NCBI GenBank assembly: GCA_947451145.1
Contig: CANFXW010000012.1
Coordinates: 43,612-107,611, forward strand
Source: Sphingomonadaceae bacterium
GTDB lineage: Bacteria > Pseudomonadota > Alphaproteobacteria > Sphingomonadales > Sphingomonadaceae
Reading direction: 5' to 3'
Length of the DNA: 64,000 nt
Of the stretch, positions 45,054-54,845 are shown one piece after another (within the stretch, counting starts at the first letter, position 1; each line of letters opens with the position of its first letter). The translations under genes were made by a program, and so were the position numbers. The notes under the pieces are model-generated. The model did not search any database. It had not been told where the DNA came from and worked only from the letters and a program-made list of their open reading frames with translations.

Positions 45054-46465
45054 TGGAACACGTCGCTACTCCTTCATGGGCGATGTTCGCCTATCTGATT
45101 TCCGGCGTGTTGTTCATCCTCGCGCTGCGCGGGCTGTCTTCGCCTGCGACCAGCCGCACCGGCAACCGCTTTGGCATGATCGGCATGACGATTGCCGTGG
45201 TGACGACGCTGGTTACCCACCAGATCGCCAGCCTGCCCGAGATCGTCGGTGCTCTCGCCATCGGTGGCGGCATTGGCTGGGTCACCGCGCGCAAGATCGC
45301 CATGACCGACATGCCGCAGCTGGTTGCGGCCTTCCACTCGCTTGTCGGCCTTGCTGCCGTGCTGGTGGGCTGGGCGGCCTATCTCAACCCCGAGGCTTTC
45401 GGCATTGCCGGGCCTGACGGGGTAATCGAGGCGCAGAGCCGGGTCGAAATGGGCCTTGGCATCGCCATCGGTGCCATCACCTTCTCAGGGAGCGTCATCG
45501 CCTTCCTGAAACTCGCAGGCAAGATGAGCGGCGCGCCGATCATGCTGCCGGGGCGGCATGTGCTGAACCTTGGCACGATCATCGCGATCCTTGGCCTCGT
45601 GGGTTACTTCACGCAGGATCAGGCTCTGTGGGTGATCGCGACGGTTACCGCGCTGAGCTTCATCATCGGCTTCCTGCTGATCATCCCGATAGGTGGTGCA
45701 GACATGCCGGTGGTTGTCTCGATGCTCAACTCGTACTCGGGCTGGGCAGCGGCAGCGATGGGCTTCACGCTGCACAACACCGCGATGATTATCACCGGCG
45801 CGCTGGTCGGTTCCTCTGGCGCGATCCTGAGCTACATCATGTGCAAGGCGATGAACCGCGGCTTCCTGAGCGTTATCGCTGGCGGCTTTGGTGCCGAGGC
45901 TTCCGCTGGCGGCGGCGAGGCACGTGAACAGCGCCCGTGGAAGCGCGGCTCGGCCGAAGACGCGGCTTACATGCTGGGCGAAGCTGAAAAGGTAATCATC
46001 ATCCCCGGCTATGGCATGGCCGTGTCTCAGGCGCAGCACGCGCTGCGCGAGATGGGCGATCTGCTGAAGGCCAAGGGCGTCGAAGTGAAATACGCGATCC
46101 ACCCGGTCGCAGGCCGTATGCCCGGGCACATGAACGTGCTGCTGGCCGAAGCCCAGGTGCCCTATGACGAAGTGTTCGAACTGGAGGACATCAACTCCGA
46201 ATTCGCCACTGCCGATGTCGCCTTCATCATTGGTGCCAATGACGTGGTCAATCCGGCGGCGAAGACTGACAAGTCGAGCCCGATCTATGGCATGCCGGTG
46301 TTCGATGTCGACAAGGCCAAGCAGGTGTTCTTCATCAAGCGCTCGATGGGCGGCGTGGGCTATGCCGGGGTCGATAACGATGTGTTCTACATGGACCAGA
46401 CCCTGATGCTGCTGGCCGACGCGAAGAAGATGGTTGAGGACATCAACAAGGGGCTGGCCCACTGA
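45053..46465 (+). CDS. pntB: NAD(P) transhydrogenase subunit beta
   Basis: A 470-residue subunit with about eight TM helices that form the proton channel and a C-terminal NADP(H)-binding domain III (VIIIPGYGMAVSQAQHALREMGDLLKAKG, YAIHPVAGRMPGHMNVLLAEA, and DVAFIIGANDVVNPAAKTD). It works with PntAA/PntAB to make NADPH from NADH at the expense of the proton gradient. ATG 45053 overlaps the pntAB stop. Confidence 0.97.
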   Translation: MEHVATPSWAMFAYLISGVLFILALRGLSSPATSRTGNRFGMIGMTIAVVTTLVTHQIASLPEIVGALAIGGGIGWVTARKIAMTDMPQLVAAFHSLVGLAAVLVGWAAYLNPEAFGIAGPDGVIEAQSRVEMGLGIAIGAITFSGSVIAFLKLAGKMSGAPIMLPGRHVLNLGTIIAILGLVGYFTQDQALWVIATVTALSFIIGFLLIIPIGGADMPVVVSMLNSYSGWAAAAMGFTLHNTAMIITGALVGSSGAILSYIMCKAMNRGFLSVIAGGFGAEASAGGGEAREQRPWKRGSAEDAAYMLGEAEKVIIIPGYGMAVSQAQHALREMGDLLKAKGVEVKYAIHPVAGRMPGHMNVLLAEAQVPYDEVFELEDINSEFATADVAFIIGANDVVNPAAKTDKSSPIYGMPVFDVDKAKQVFFIKRSMGGVGYAGVDNDVFYMDQTLMLLADAKKMVEDINKGLAH

Positions 46466-46773
46466 TGCGGCGCTATGTGGCCCTTATCGCCCTGATCGCA
46501 GCCACCTCTGGCTGTGTTCAGCAGATCAAGGAAAGCAAGGTCAAGAGCGCGCTGGTTGAAGGCGGGCTCTCGGATCAGCTGGCTGGTTGCATGGCCCACC
46601 GCATGGCGGCGAAGCTGACGATCAAGCAGCTGCGCTCCTTGCAAAAGCTCAACGCCGCGCCGCGCCACACCATCTCGGAATTCGTCACTGCCTTGCGCCA
46701 GAACGGCGATGCCGATGCAGTTGAGGTAACACTCAGCTCGGCGGCACTATGCAAGACCGGGTTTATTCGCTGA
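46465..46773 (+). CDS. Small putative lipoprotein
   Basis: A 102-residue protein with a short signal and lipobox (LIAATSGC, Cys17). The mature part is helical with two Cys (GCMAHRM, SAALCKTG). No known family is recognised. ATG 46465 overlaps the pntB stop by one base, which suggests it is the last gene of the pnt transcript. Confidence 0.7.
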   Translation: MRRYVALIALIAATSGCVQQIKESKVKSALVEGGLSDQLAGCMAHRMAAKLTIKQLRSLQKLNAAPRHTISEFVTALRQNGDADAVEVTLSSAALCKTGFIR

Positions 46774-46870
46774 GCCGAGTATAACGCGCTACGCAGCGGC
46801 TGGACGCGGGGCCTGCCCTTGCCTAATGCCCTGCGTAACAGGGTCCACCTTCCATTTCTGGGAGATCATT

Positions 46871-47560
46871 TTGCGCAAACTCGGTCTTATTGGCGGCATG
46901 TCCTGGCTGTCGACCCGCACCTATTACGAGCACCTCAACCGGCTGGTCCAGGCCAGTGAGGGCCTGCGCGCCTCTGCGCCGCTGCTGATCGAGAACCTTG
47001 ATTTTGCGGGGCTCCAGCGCTTGTCCACGCCCGAGGAATGGGCGCACGCTGCCGAAGTGCTGGCGGACAGCGCCCGGCGGCTGGAGGCTGCTGGCGCGAC
47101 GGCCCTGATCATCGGCGCCAATTCGATGCACAAGGTCTATGACAAGGTAGCCGCAGCGGTATCCGTGCCGGTGATCCACATCGCCGAATGCGTGGCTGAC
47201 CGGGTCGCCAGCGATGGCCGCAAGAAGGTTGCCCTGATCGGCACGCGCAATGTGATGCTGGAAAGCTTCTACCGGCAAAAGCTGATCGCCCGCGATATCG
47301 AACTGCTGCCGCCGGAAATGCCCTTTGTCGATACGCTCGACCGGATTATTTACGACGAGCTGCTGATCGGCAAGGCCAGCCGCCAGTCCGAGCGCGAACT
47401 GAAGACCATTCTGACGAACCTTGAGCAGGATGGGGCCGAGGCGGTGGTGCTGGGCTGCACAGAGCTGGAAATGATCGTTGACGTCGATGCCAATGTGTTG
47501 CCGATCTATGATTGCACCCGCATCCATGCCGAGGCTGCGGCGAAGTGGATTCTTGGTTGA
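46871..47560 (+). CDS. Aspartate/glutamate racemase family protein
   Basis: A 229-residue protein with the two-fold Asp/Glu racemase layout. TTG 46871 is preferred because GGGAG lies 6 bases upstream and the protein then opens with RKLGLIGGMSW, as homologues do. The second catalytic Cys is present (VVLGCTELE). The first catalytic position (Cys in aspartate racemase, Thr in the YgeA type) is Ala in IGANSMHKV. It may be a specialised or one-sided enzyme, so racemase activity is uncertain. Confidence 0.8.
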   Translation: MRKLGLIGGMSWLSTRTYYEHLNRLVQASEGLRASAPLLIENLDFAGLQRLSTPEEWAHAAEVLADSARRLEAAGATALIIGANSMHKVYDKVAAAVSVPVIHIAECVADRVASDGRKKVALIGTRNVMLESFYRQKLIARDIELLPPEMPFVDTLDRIIYDELLIGKASRQSERELKTILTNLEQDGAEAVVLGCTELEMIVDVDANVLPIYDCTRIHAEAAAKWILG

Positions 47561-47702
47561 TCCTCCCCGAAACGGGGAGGGGGACCGCCGCGAAGCGGGG
47601 GTGGAGGGGCACGTGCGAGTGATCCTGACATCGAAAAGGCGGGATCACTCGCCTGTGCCCCTCCACCATCCTTCGGATGGTCCCCCTCCCCTGCAGGGAG
47701 GA
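47561..47702. repeat. 142 bp composite inverted repeat
   Basis: A long imperfect palindrome filling the whole gap before dgt. The outermost TCCTCCC (47561) pairs with GGGAGGA (47696-47702). Internally GTGGAGGGGCAC pairs with GTGCCCCTCCAC and GCGAGTGATC with GATCACTCGC around a ~20-base centre. Each arm holds its own small hairpin (CCTCCCCG/CGGGGAGG on the left, CCATCC/GGATGG on the right). Such elements occur in multiple copies between sphingomonad genes. The right end doubles as the ribosome site of dgt. Confidence 0.8.
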
Positions 47703-47707
47703 ATGCG

Positions 47708-48865
47708 TTGAACGCCCCCTATGCCTGCGATCCGGCGCGCAGCCGAGGCCGAGAATTTGCGGTAGGCGAAGGGCTGGCCCGCGGTCCGCGCGGACCATTC
47801 CAGCGCGATCGTGACCGGATCATCCACTCGATTTCGTTCCGCCGCCTGCGCCACAAGACGCAGGTGTTCATCGCGCCCGATGGTGATCACTATCGTGTCC
47901 GCCTGACGCACAGCCTTGAGGTTGCGCAGATCGGCCGCGTGGTCGCCCGCGCGCTGGGGCTCGACGAGGATCTGACCGAGGCCCTGTGCCTTGCCCACGA
48001 TATCGGCCATCCGCCGTTCGGCCATGCCGGTGAAGCGGCGCTAGATGCCGCGATGCAGCCATTCGGCGGCTTTGACCACAACGCCCACTGCCTGCGCACG
48101 CTGATGCGGCTGGAGAGCCCCTATTGCGAGTTCGACGGACTTAATCTCAGCTGGGAGCTGCTCGAAGGCCTCGCCAAGCATAATGGCCCGCTAACCGCAC
48201 CTAACTGGGCCCTTAAGGAGCTCGACGCGGCCTTTCCGCTCGGCCTGTCAGACTGGTGCAGCCTTGAAGGGCAGGTCGCGGCGCTGGCCGACGACATCGC
48301 TTATGACAACCACGATATCGACGACGGCCTGCGCGCCGGGTTCCTTGAACTCGACGAATTGCTCACCCTCGATTTCGTTGCGGATCATTGGGCCGAGGTG
48401 CAGCGCCGTTATCCACTCGCCCCAAGGGACCGGCAGCTGCGCGAACTGGTGCGCAGCCAGATCGGCTGGATGGTCAACGATCTGATCGATACGACCCGGG
48501 CAGCAGCGAAGGACTTCACCAGCGCCGACGAAATTCGGGGGGCAGGGCGGATGATCGGCGCGTTCTCGTCCGAGGTTACCTCGCAGGAACGGCAGCTCAA
48601 GCATTTCATGTATGAGAAGCTCTATTACCACCCCGAACAGCTCGCCACCGCCGAACGCGCCCGCGAAGTAACGGCGGGGCTGTTCAAGGCCTATTCGGAA
48701 AATCCCGCGCTGATGGGCAGCGACTGGGCGGACCGGGGGCACGAGGACGAACCCGACCAGAGCCGCCACATCGCCGATTATATCGCTGGAATGACTGATA
48801 GATTCGCCATATCAGCCTATACGCGCATTTACGGGGAAGCGCCTGAGGGGCTGAGTAATGTCTAA
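47708..48865 (+). CDS. dgt: dGTP triphosphohydrolase-like protein
   Basis: A 385-residue HD-domain phosphohydrolase that removes triphosphate from dNTPs. The metal site motifs are clear: RLTHSLEVAQIGR, CLAHDIGHPPFGHAGE and DDIAYDNHDIDDGLRAG. The length fits the type-2 (Dgt-like) group. It starts at TTG 47708, with AGGGAGGA 5 bases upstream supplied by the inverted repeat. The stop overlaps the next gene by eight bases. Confidence 0.93.
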   Translation: MNAPYACDPARSRGREFAVGEGLARGPRGPFQRDRDRIIHSISFRRLRHKTQVFIAPDGDHYRVRLTHSLEVAQIGRVVARALGLDEDLTEALCLAHDIGHPPFGHAGEAALDAAMQPFGGFDHNAHCLRTLMRLESPYCEFDGLNLSWELLEGLAKHNGPLTAPNWALKELDAAFPLGLSDWCSLEGQVAALADDIAYDNHDIDDGLRAGFLELDELLTLDFVADHWAEVQRRYPLAPRDRQLRELVRSQIGWMVNDLIDTTRAAAKDFTSADEIRGAGRMIGAFSSEVTSQERQLKHFMYEKLYYHPEQLATAERAREVTAGLFKAYSENPALMGSDWADRGHEDEPDQSRHIADYIAGMTDRFAISAYTRIYGEAPEGLSNV

Positions 48866-49595
48866 GGTGACGCGGATTTGCCTTGTCGGCGCTACCGGCC
48901 TTGTCGGTTCGGCGCTGATCGAGGCCTGCGTTGGGCGCAGCGATGTGAAGCTGGTTGCCGTTTCGCGGCGCGAAGCGAGCTTGCCCAAGGGCGCGCGCAT
49001 GGAAGTGTTCCTCGCGCCCACCGATGGCTGGAGCGATGCTATTGCCGCCGCCATGCCCCAAGTTCTGGTCATCGCACTCGGCACCACCTGGCGCAAGGCG
49101 GGCAAAGACGAGGCGGCTTTCCGCGCGGTTGATGAAAAGCTGGTGCTCGATTGCGCACGCTGGGGGCTTGCCGCTGGGGCACAGCAACTGATCTTTGTCT
49201 CATCGGTGGGTGCGAACAGTGGCGCCAAGGGGCTCTATCTGCGCGTCAAGGGCGAGGTCGAGCAAGCGCTGGCCAAGCTGGCTTATCCCAGGCTCGACGT
49301 GTTGCGGCCGGGCCTGTTGCTCGGCGTCCGCAAGGAATTTCGTTTTCTGGAACTGATCGCCCAGGTGCTCGCACCGGTGGTCGATGTGTTCCTGCGCGGC
49401 AAATATGCCAAGTACCGCTCGATTGACGCTGATGTGATGGCCCAGTCGATCCTCGCGATCACCCGGCAAAAGGCGCGCGGGCGCTTTGTGTTCGAGCATG
49501 AGGATATGTTGCGCGCCATCCGCAGGCAGGCGCTGGAGCAAAGCGTGCGCGATGCGGTGCACGGCGGACCCGATCCTGGCCGGACTGTGGATTAG
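48858..49595 (+). CDS. NAD(P)-binding Rossmann-fold protein (HTATIP2/NmrA-like)
   Basis: A 245-residue atypical SDR-like protein. The dinucleotide motif is GATGLVGSALIE at about 11-22. SSVGANSGAKGLYLRVKGEVEQAL includes the Ser and a Tyr-x-x-x-Lys-like pair (YLRVK), and LDVLRPGLLLGVR follows. The fold suggests a reductase or redox-sensing regulator; no substrate can be assigned. It shares a transcript with dgt by overlap. Confidence 0.8.
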   Translation: MSKVTRICLVGATGLVGSALIEACVGRSDVKLVAVSRREASLPKGARMEVFLAPTDGWSDAIAAAMPQVLVIALGTTWRKAGKDEAAFRAVDEKLVLDCARWGLAAGAQQLIFVSSVGANSGAKGLYLRVKGEVEQALAKLAYPRLDVLRPGLLLGVRKEFRFLELIAQVLAPVVDVFLRGKYAKYRSIDADVMAQSILAITRQKARGRFVFEHEDMLRAIRRQALEQSVRDAVHGGPDPGRTVD

Positions 49596-49649
49596 GCCGC
49601 GTTCCCGTTGACTCCGGACGGGACGACAGCCAGAGCCGTCACGTCGCTG

Positions 49650-49825
49650 GCCGCGCGGGAGAGATCCTGTGATTCGTCACCGGACGCCGAAGGAGCAACC
49701 GCCCCGGAAACTCTCAGGCATAAGGGACCGTGTCGGCCAATAGCGACGCTCTGGAAAGAGATGCGCCGATAACGTGCATCCGCCGAAGGGGTAATGCTCT
49801 CAGGCTTCCGTGACAGAGGGGGCAC
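49650..49825 (+). ncRNA. Tandem glycine riboswitch
   Basis: Two successive glycine-aptamer-like units precede gcvT. The first has GGGAGAGA near 49657, GCCGAAGGAGCAA at 49686-49698 and CTCTCAGGCA at 49711-49720. The second has GCTCTGGAAAGAGA near 49748, CGCCGAAGGGGTAA at 49781-49794, CTCTCAGGC at 49797-49805 and GACAGAGGGGG at about 49812-49822. These are the conserved joining and P1/P3 elements of the family. Glycine binding should switch on glycine cleavage. The final G-run could also act as the gcvT ribosome site. Confidence 0.9.
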
Positions 49826-49829
49826 CTGA

Positions 49830-50996
49830 ATGGTGTACCAACCTGTGCGGAGCTGTGTCTTGAGCGATAGTATTCCCGAAGATGATGATCTCCCAGAAGT
49901 GGAAGTGCTCACGCTGCCGCTCGATGCCTGGCACCGCGCACGCGGCGGCCGCATGGTCGAGTTTGCCGGTTACTGGATGCCGGTGCAGTATGAAGGCATC
50001 ATCGCCGAGCACCTGTGGACGCGCAGCCACGCCGGTCTGTTCGATGTTTCACACATGGGCCAGCTGCTGGTTTCGGGCGAGAACCTTGACGCCGCGGTTG
50101 AGGCCGTCTTGCCGATTGACCTTTCGACGCTGAAGCTGGGGCAGGTGCGCTATTCGCTGCTGCTCGATGAGAACGGCGGAATCCTTGACGATCTGATGGT
50201 TTCGCGCTGGCCGGACCAGCTCTATGTGGTGGTCAACGGCGCGACCAAGTGGGATGACCTTGCCCACCTGCGGATGGAACTGCCTGACGATATTACCCTC
50301 AATCACCTTGAGGACCGCGCGCTGCTCGCGCTGCAGGGGCCGGAAGCCTTTGCCGCGCTGGAGCCGCTGGTTTCGGGTGAATATCCGCTCTCGGCGCTCA
50401 CTTTCATGCGTTTTGGCAAGTTCACTCTGGCCGGAGCCGAAGTGACGATCAGCCGCTCGGGCTACACCGGCGAAGATGGCTTCGAAATCTCGATCCCGGC
50501 AGAAAACGCCGAGGCTGTGGCCGATCTGCTCTGCGCCCAGCCGCAGGTGAAGCCGATTGCCCTGGGTGCGCGCGACAGCTTGCGGCTTGAGGCAGGCCTG
50601 CCGCTCTATGGTCACGATCTCAGCCCCGAAACCGATCCGGTCAGTGCCGATCTGACCTTCGGCATCAACAAGCGCCGTCGCACCGAAGGTGGCTTCCCGG
50701 GGGCGACGCGCATTCAGGGCCTGCTGGCCAATGGCACGCCGACCAGGCGCGTTGGCCTGACCCTTGAAGGCCGCATGGCTGCCCGCGAAGGCGCGCTGGT
50801 GTTCAGCGGTGACAGGGAAGTCGGCCGCGTCTGCTCGGGCGGTTTCTCGCCCAGCCTCGAGCATCCCATCGCCATGGCCTATGTCGACAGCGCTTTGACT
50901 GCGCCCGGCACCGTTCTCGAAATCGACATGCGCGGCAAGCGTCTGCCCGCGCATGTCGTACCCATGCCTTTCGTCCCCCATCGCTACCACCGCTAA
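49830..50996 (+). CDS. gcvT: Glycine cleavage system aminomethyltransferase (T protein)
   Basis: T protein, releasing ammonia and giving methylene-tetrahydrofolate from the H-protein-bound aminomethyl group. The reading frame is 388 residues. Recognisable features are [43 protein letters not shown] and [24 protein letters not shown] 49830 has AGAGGGGG at good distance, which lies at the riboswitch end; TTG 49860 with GGAG upstream is a strong alternative and gives a start (SDSIPEDDD) more like homologues. First gene of the gcv operon. Confidence 0.95.
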   Translation: MVYQPVRSCVLSDSIPEDDDLPEVEVLTLPLDAWHRARGGRMVEFAGYWMPVQYEGIIAEHLWTRSHAGLFDVSHMGQLLVSGENLDAAVEAVLPIDLSTLKLGQVRYSLLLDENGGILDDLMVSRWPDQLYVVVNGATKWDDLAHLRMELPDDITLNHLEDRALLALQGPEAFAALEPLVSGEYPLSALTFMRFGKFTLAGAEVTISRSGYTGEDGFEISIPAENAEAVADLLCAQPQVKPIALGARDSLRLEAGLPLYGHDLSPETDPVSADLTFGINKRRRTEGGFPGATRIQGLLANGTPTRRVGLTLEGRMAAREGALVFSGDREVGRVCSGGFSPSLEHPIAMAYVDSALTAPGTVLEIDMRGKRLPAHVVPMPFVPHRYHR

Positions 50997-51006
50997 GGAG
51001 CTGACC

Positions 51007-51378
51007 ATGCCCCGCTATTTCACTGAAGAACACGAATGGATCGACGTTGACGGAGACACCGGCACCGTCGGCATCAGCGACTATGCCCAGGGCCAACTGG
51101 GCGACATCACTTATGTCGATTTGCCCGCTGAAGGAGCCAAGTTCGCCAAGGGCGACAGCGCCTGCGTAGTGGACTCGGTCAAGGCCGCCAGCGACGTTTA
51201 CGCGCCGGTTTCCGGCGCGATCACCGAGGTCAACTCCGCGCTCGCCGATGCGCCAGAGCTGGTCAATACCGACGCCGAAGAGGCCGGCTGGCTGTTCCGC
51301 GTGACGCTGGCCGATGCCAGCGAACTGGACGACCTGATGGACGAAGCGGCCTATGCGGAATTCGTGAAGGGGCTCTAA
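51007..51378 (+). CDS. gcvH: Glycine cleavage system H protein
   Basis: A 123-residue lipoyl carrier that moves the aminomethyl group from P to T and L proteins. The lipoylated Lys59 lies in [21 protein letters not shown] is 6 bases before ATG 51007. It is located between gcvT and gcvPA in the operon. Confidence 0.97.
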   Translation: MPRYFTEEHEWIDVDGDTGTVGISDYAQGQLGDITYVDLPAEGAKFAKGDSACVVDSVKAASDVYAPVSGAITEVNSALADAPELVNTDAEEAGWLFRVTLADASELDDLMDEAAYAEFVKGL

Positions 51379-51382
51379 GCCA

Positions 51383-52753
51383 ATGCGTTACCTACCCCTG
51401 ACTCCCGCCGAACGCGCCGATATGCTCGGCGTTAGCGGCGTTGCTTCCGTTGATGCCCTGTTCGAAGACGTACCAGCTGCGGCGCGTTTGCCGGGGACGG
51501 TCCCGGGCCTGCCGATGCACGCCAGCGAAATGGCGGTTGAGCGGCACATGGCGGCTCTGGCAGCGAAGAACGTTGCAGCGGGCGCTGCGCCGTTCTTTCT
51601 GGGGGCAGGGGCCTATCGCCATCACATTCCGGCGTCGGTCGATCACCTGATCCAGCGCGGCGAATTCCTGACGGCCTATACGCCCTATCAGCCGGAAATC
51701 GCACAGGGTACGCTGCAGGTGCTGTTCGAGTTCCAGACACAGGTCGCGCGGCTGCTTGGCACCGATGTTGCCAATGCCTCGATGTACGATGGCTCGACGG
51801 CTTGCTGGGAAGCGATTGCCATGGCGGGGCGGGTAACGCGGCGCAACAAGGCAGTGCTTTCGGGCGGTCTGCACCCGCATTACACGGCGACAGCAAGCAC
51901 CATGGCGCGCTTTACAGGCGATGCGCTGAATGTGCTGGCGCCCGAACTTTCGGCCACGCCAGACGATGCAACCGTGATCGCCGCGATTGATGGCGAGACC
52001 AGCTGCGTTGTCGTTCAGTATCCAGACGTGCTCGGCCGCATCCCCGATCTTGCTGCCATTGCCGAGGCCGCGCAGGTCAAGGGCGCGCTGCTGATCGCGA
52101 TAGTGACCGAGCCGGTTGCGCTGGGGCTGATCGAGGCTCCGGGCAATCTCGGTGCGGATATCGTTGTCGGTGAGGGGCAGTCGATCGGCGTCGGCCTGCA
52201 GTTCGGCGGACCCTATCTCGGGCTGTTCGGTTGCAAGGAAAAGTTCGTGCGGCAGATGCCGGGGCGGCTCTGCGGCCAGACCGTCGATGCCGAGGGGCGG
52301 CGCGGCTTCGTGCTGACACTCTCGACCCGCGAACAGCACATCCGGCGTGAGAAGGCGACGAGCAATATCTGCACAAATGCAGGGCTTTGCGCGCTGGCTT
52401 TCAGCATTCACATGACCTTGCTCGGCGGCGAAGGGCTGGCGAAGCTCGCCCGGCTCAGCCATCAGGCGGCGCGGCGCACTGCCGATGCCCTATGCGTCAT
52501 TCCGGGCGTTTCCGTGCTGAACAAGGCCTACGTCAACGAATTCACCGTGCTGTTGCCGCGCTCTGCGCGGGATGTCGTACGGGATCTGGCAGATCGCGGC
52601 GTGTTGGGCGGCGTATCGCTCGCGCGCCTCTATCCGGGCGAGGTTGCGTTGCAGAACGCGCTGCTGGTCTGCACATCAGAAATGACAACAGATCAGGATA
52701 TTACGGCGCTAAGCTCGGCACTGTCTGAAGTTCTTGAAGGAGTAGCGGCATGA
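51383..52753 (+). CDS. gcvPA: Glycine dehydrogenase (decarboxylating) subunit 1
   Basis: The N-terminal half of P protein encoded as a separate 456-residue subunit. Features are [57 protein letters not shown] and [36 protein letters not shown]. It has a PLP-enzyme fold but the PLP Lys is on subunit 2. It overlaps gcvPB by four bases. Confidence 0.97.
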   Translation: MRYLPLTPAERADMLGVSGVASVDALFEDVPAAARLPGTVPGLPMHASEMAVERHMAALAAKNVAAGAAPFFLGAGAYRHHIPASVDHLIQRGEFLTAYTPYQPEIAQGTLQVLFEFQTQVARLLGTDVANASMYDGSTACWEAIAMAGRVTRRNKAVLSGGLHPHYTATASTMARFTGDALNVLAPELSATPDDATVIAAIDGETSCVVVQYPDVLGRIPDLAAIAEAAQVKGALLIAIVTEPVALGLIEAPGNLGADIVVGEGQSIGVGLQFGGPYLGLFGCKEKFVRQMPGRLCGQTVDAEGRRGFVLTLSTREQHIRREKATSNICTNAGLCALAFSIHMTLLGGEGLAKLARLSHQAARRTADALCVIPGVSVLNKAYVNEFTVLLPRSARDVVRDLADRGVLGGVSLARLYPGEVALQNALLVCTSEMTTDQDITALSSALSEVLEGVAA

Positions 52754-54327
52754 ACGCTCCAAACGCTTCCGGCTGGCGTCCGGCCATGGGCGATGTGTCC
52801 GATGCCGAAACCGCACTGGTCACCGCCAGCGGCGACCGTGCCCTCCAGCTTGAAGAGAAGCTGATCTTTGAACTCGGCCGCCCCGGCACCTGCGGGGTCG
52901 ATATGGACGAGCCGGTGGGCGAAGTTCTGCCCGGCCTCGCGCCATTCCTGCGCAAGGCACCGCTCGCATTGCCCGGCCTTTCCGAGCCCGAAACGGTGCG
53001 CCACTATACGCGGCTTTCGCGACAGAACTATGCGATCGATCTAGGGCCGTTCCCGCTGGGTTCGTGCACGATGAAGCACAACCCGCGGCTGAACGAGAAG
53101 GCGGCGCGGATGGCCGGCTTTGCCGATCTGCACCCGCTCGCCCCCCAGCAAACCGCGCGCGGTGCCTATGAGGTGATCGAGCAACTGGCCAATTGGCTGG
53201 TGACGCTGACCGGCATGGATTCGGTCGCCATGACGCCAAAGGCTGGAGCGCACGGCGAGCTGTGCGGCCTGCTGTGCATCAAGGCGGCGCTCGATGCGCG
53301 CGGCGATGACCGGCGGATTATCCTCGTGCCGGAATCGGCCCATGGCACCAACCCTGCCACGGCTGCCTTCGCCGGTTTCGCGGTGGAGAACATTCCTGCC
53401 AATGCCGATGGCCGGGTCGATTTGGCGGCGCTCACCGCGCGGCTCGGTCCGGATGTGGCGGGCGTGATGATCACCAACCCCAACACCTGCGGCCTGTTCG
53501 AGCGGGACATGAAGGCAATCTCCGACGCGGTTCACGCCGCCGGCGGCTATGTCTATTGTGACGGCGCGAACTTCAACGCGGTGGTGGGCAAGGTGCGGCC
53601 GGGCGACCTTGGCGTCGATGCCATGCACATCAACCTGCACAAGACCTTTTCCACCCCGCACGGCGGCGGCGGGCCGGGTTCGGGGCCAGTGGTGCTCTCG
53701 GCTGCACTCGCACCCTTCGCGCCGCTGCCGTTCACACGTCGCGATGCAGACGGGGTGATCCATCTCGTAGAGGAAGTGGATGCCGCAGCATTCGGCCACA
53801 GCCAGACCTTCGGACGCATGGCGGCCTTTCATGGCCAGATGGGCATGTTCACCCGCGCGCTGGCCTACATCCTCAGTCACGGCGCAGACGGATTGCGGCA
53901 GGTCGCCGAGGATGCGGTGCTCAACGCCAACTACATCCTGCGCAGCCTTGAAGACGTGCTCCACGCGCCCTTCGGCAAGGCCGGGCCGTGCATGCACGAG
54001 GCGCTGTTCAGCGACGATGACCTGCCCGAAGGCTTCACCACGCTCGACATCGCCAAAGGCCTGATCGACGAGGGTTTCCACCCGATGACGGTCTATTTCC
54101 CGCTGGTGGTTCACGGCGCGATGCTGATCGAGCCGACCGAGACCGAGAGCAAGGACGGGCTTGACCGGCTGATCACCTCGCTGCGCAGCCTCGCCGCACG
54201 CGCGCGCAATTCCGATCCTAGCCTGAAGAGCGCACCACACTTCGCGCCGCGCCGCCGCCTTGACGAAACGCTCGCCGCACGCAAGCCTGTGCTGGTCTGG
54301 CGTGAGGCCGTGGCAGCGGGGGAGTAA
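52750..54327 (+). CDS. gcvPB: Glycine dehydrogenase (decarboxylating) subunit 2
   Basis: The C-terminal half of P protein (525 residues), binding PLP and decarboxylating glycine. The PLP Lys is Lys298 in [19 protein letters not shown]. The [16 protein letters not shown] and [15 protein letters not shown] segments are conserved. It completes the operon T-H-PA-PB; the shared L protein is encoded elsewhere. Confidence 0.97.
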   Translation: MNAPNASGWRPAMGDVSDAETALVTASGDRALQLEEKLIFELGRPGTCGVDMDEPVGEVLPGLAPFLRKAPLALPGLSEPETVRHYTRLSRQNYAIDLGPFPLGSCTMKHNPRLNEKAARMAGFADLHPLAPQQTARGAYEVIEQLANWLVTLTGMDSVAMTPKAGAHGELCGLLCIKAALDARGDDRRIILVPESAHGTNPATAAFAGFAVENIPANADGRVDLAALTARLGPDVAGVMITNPNTCGLFERDMKAISDAVHAAGGYVYCDGANFNAVVGKVRPGDLGVDAMHINLHKTFSTPHGGGGPGSGPVVLSAALAPFAPLPFTRRDADGVIHLVEEVDAAAFGHSQTFGRMAAFHGQMGMFTRALAYILSHGADGLRQVAEDAVLNANYILRSLEDVLHAPFGKAGPCMHEALFSDDDLPEGFTTLDIAKGLIDEGFHPMTVYFPLVVHGAMLIEPTETESKDGLDRLITSLRSLAARARNSDPSLKSAPHFAPRRRLDETLAARKPVLVWREAVAAGE

Positions 54328-54334
54328 GCGTTCA

Positions 54335-54838
54335 ATGCAACAGCAACAGTGGCTGCAAATCCTGCCCTTCGTGATCATCGCCCTCGTCATCTGGCGGCGG
54401 TGGAAGGGCATGTCTGTCGCACGGCCGCTGAAGCCCGCGCAAATGTGGATCGTGCCGGTGCTCTATTCAGTGCTGGTTGGTTTCATGCTGTGGGCCATGC
54501 CACCATCGATTGCAGGGTGGGAAGTGTTCGCCGGAGGTGCAATTCTGGGCGGCATCGTCGGCTGGCAGCGGGCGCGGCTGATGCATCTGCATATCGACGA
54601 GACGAGCGGCGCGATCATGCTGCGGCAATCGCCTGCAGGGCTGGCGGTTATCGTCGGCATATTTTTGCTGCGGCGGCTGTTCATGCCGCAACAGGCGGCC
54701 GGGCAAGTCGCTCATGGTGCGCATCCGGCTTTGCCGCTGCTCACCGATGGGCTGCTCGGCTTCGCGCTCGGGATGATCGTCGGCTATCGCATCGAACTAT
54801 GGCGGCGAGCGAGGGACCTTCGCGCCAAGGCTGCTTGA
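54335..54838 (+). CDS. Four-TM membrane protein (CcdC/DUF1453-like)
   Basis: A 167-residue protein with about five hydrophobic segments: 5-20, 38-57, 62-80, 100-117 and 135-155. A RPLKPAQMWIVP motif and a WQRARLMHLHIDETSGAIMLRQSP stretch resemble the CcdC-like membrane family, but I am not certain. ATG 54335 with GGGGGAG upstream is chosen over an earlier in-frame ATG. Function unknown; likely read through from gcvPB. Confidence 0.65.
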   Translation: MQQQQWLQILPFVIIALVIWRRWKGMSVARPLKPAQMWIVPVLYSVLVGFMLWAMPPSIAGWEVFAGGAILGGIVGWQRARLMHLHIDETSGAIMLRQSPAGLAVIVGIFLLRRLFMPQQAAGQVAHGAHPALPLLTDGLLGFALGMIVGYRIELWRRARDLRAKAA

Positions 54839-54845
54839 TAGAGGG

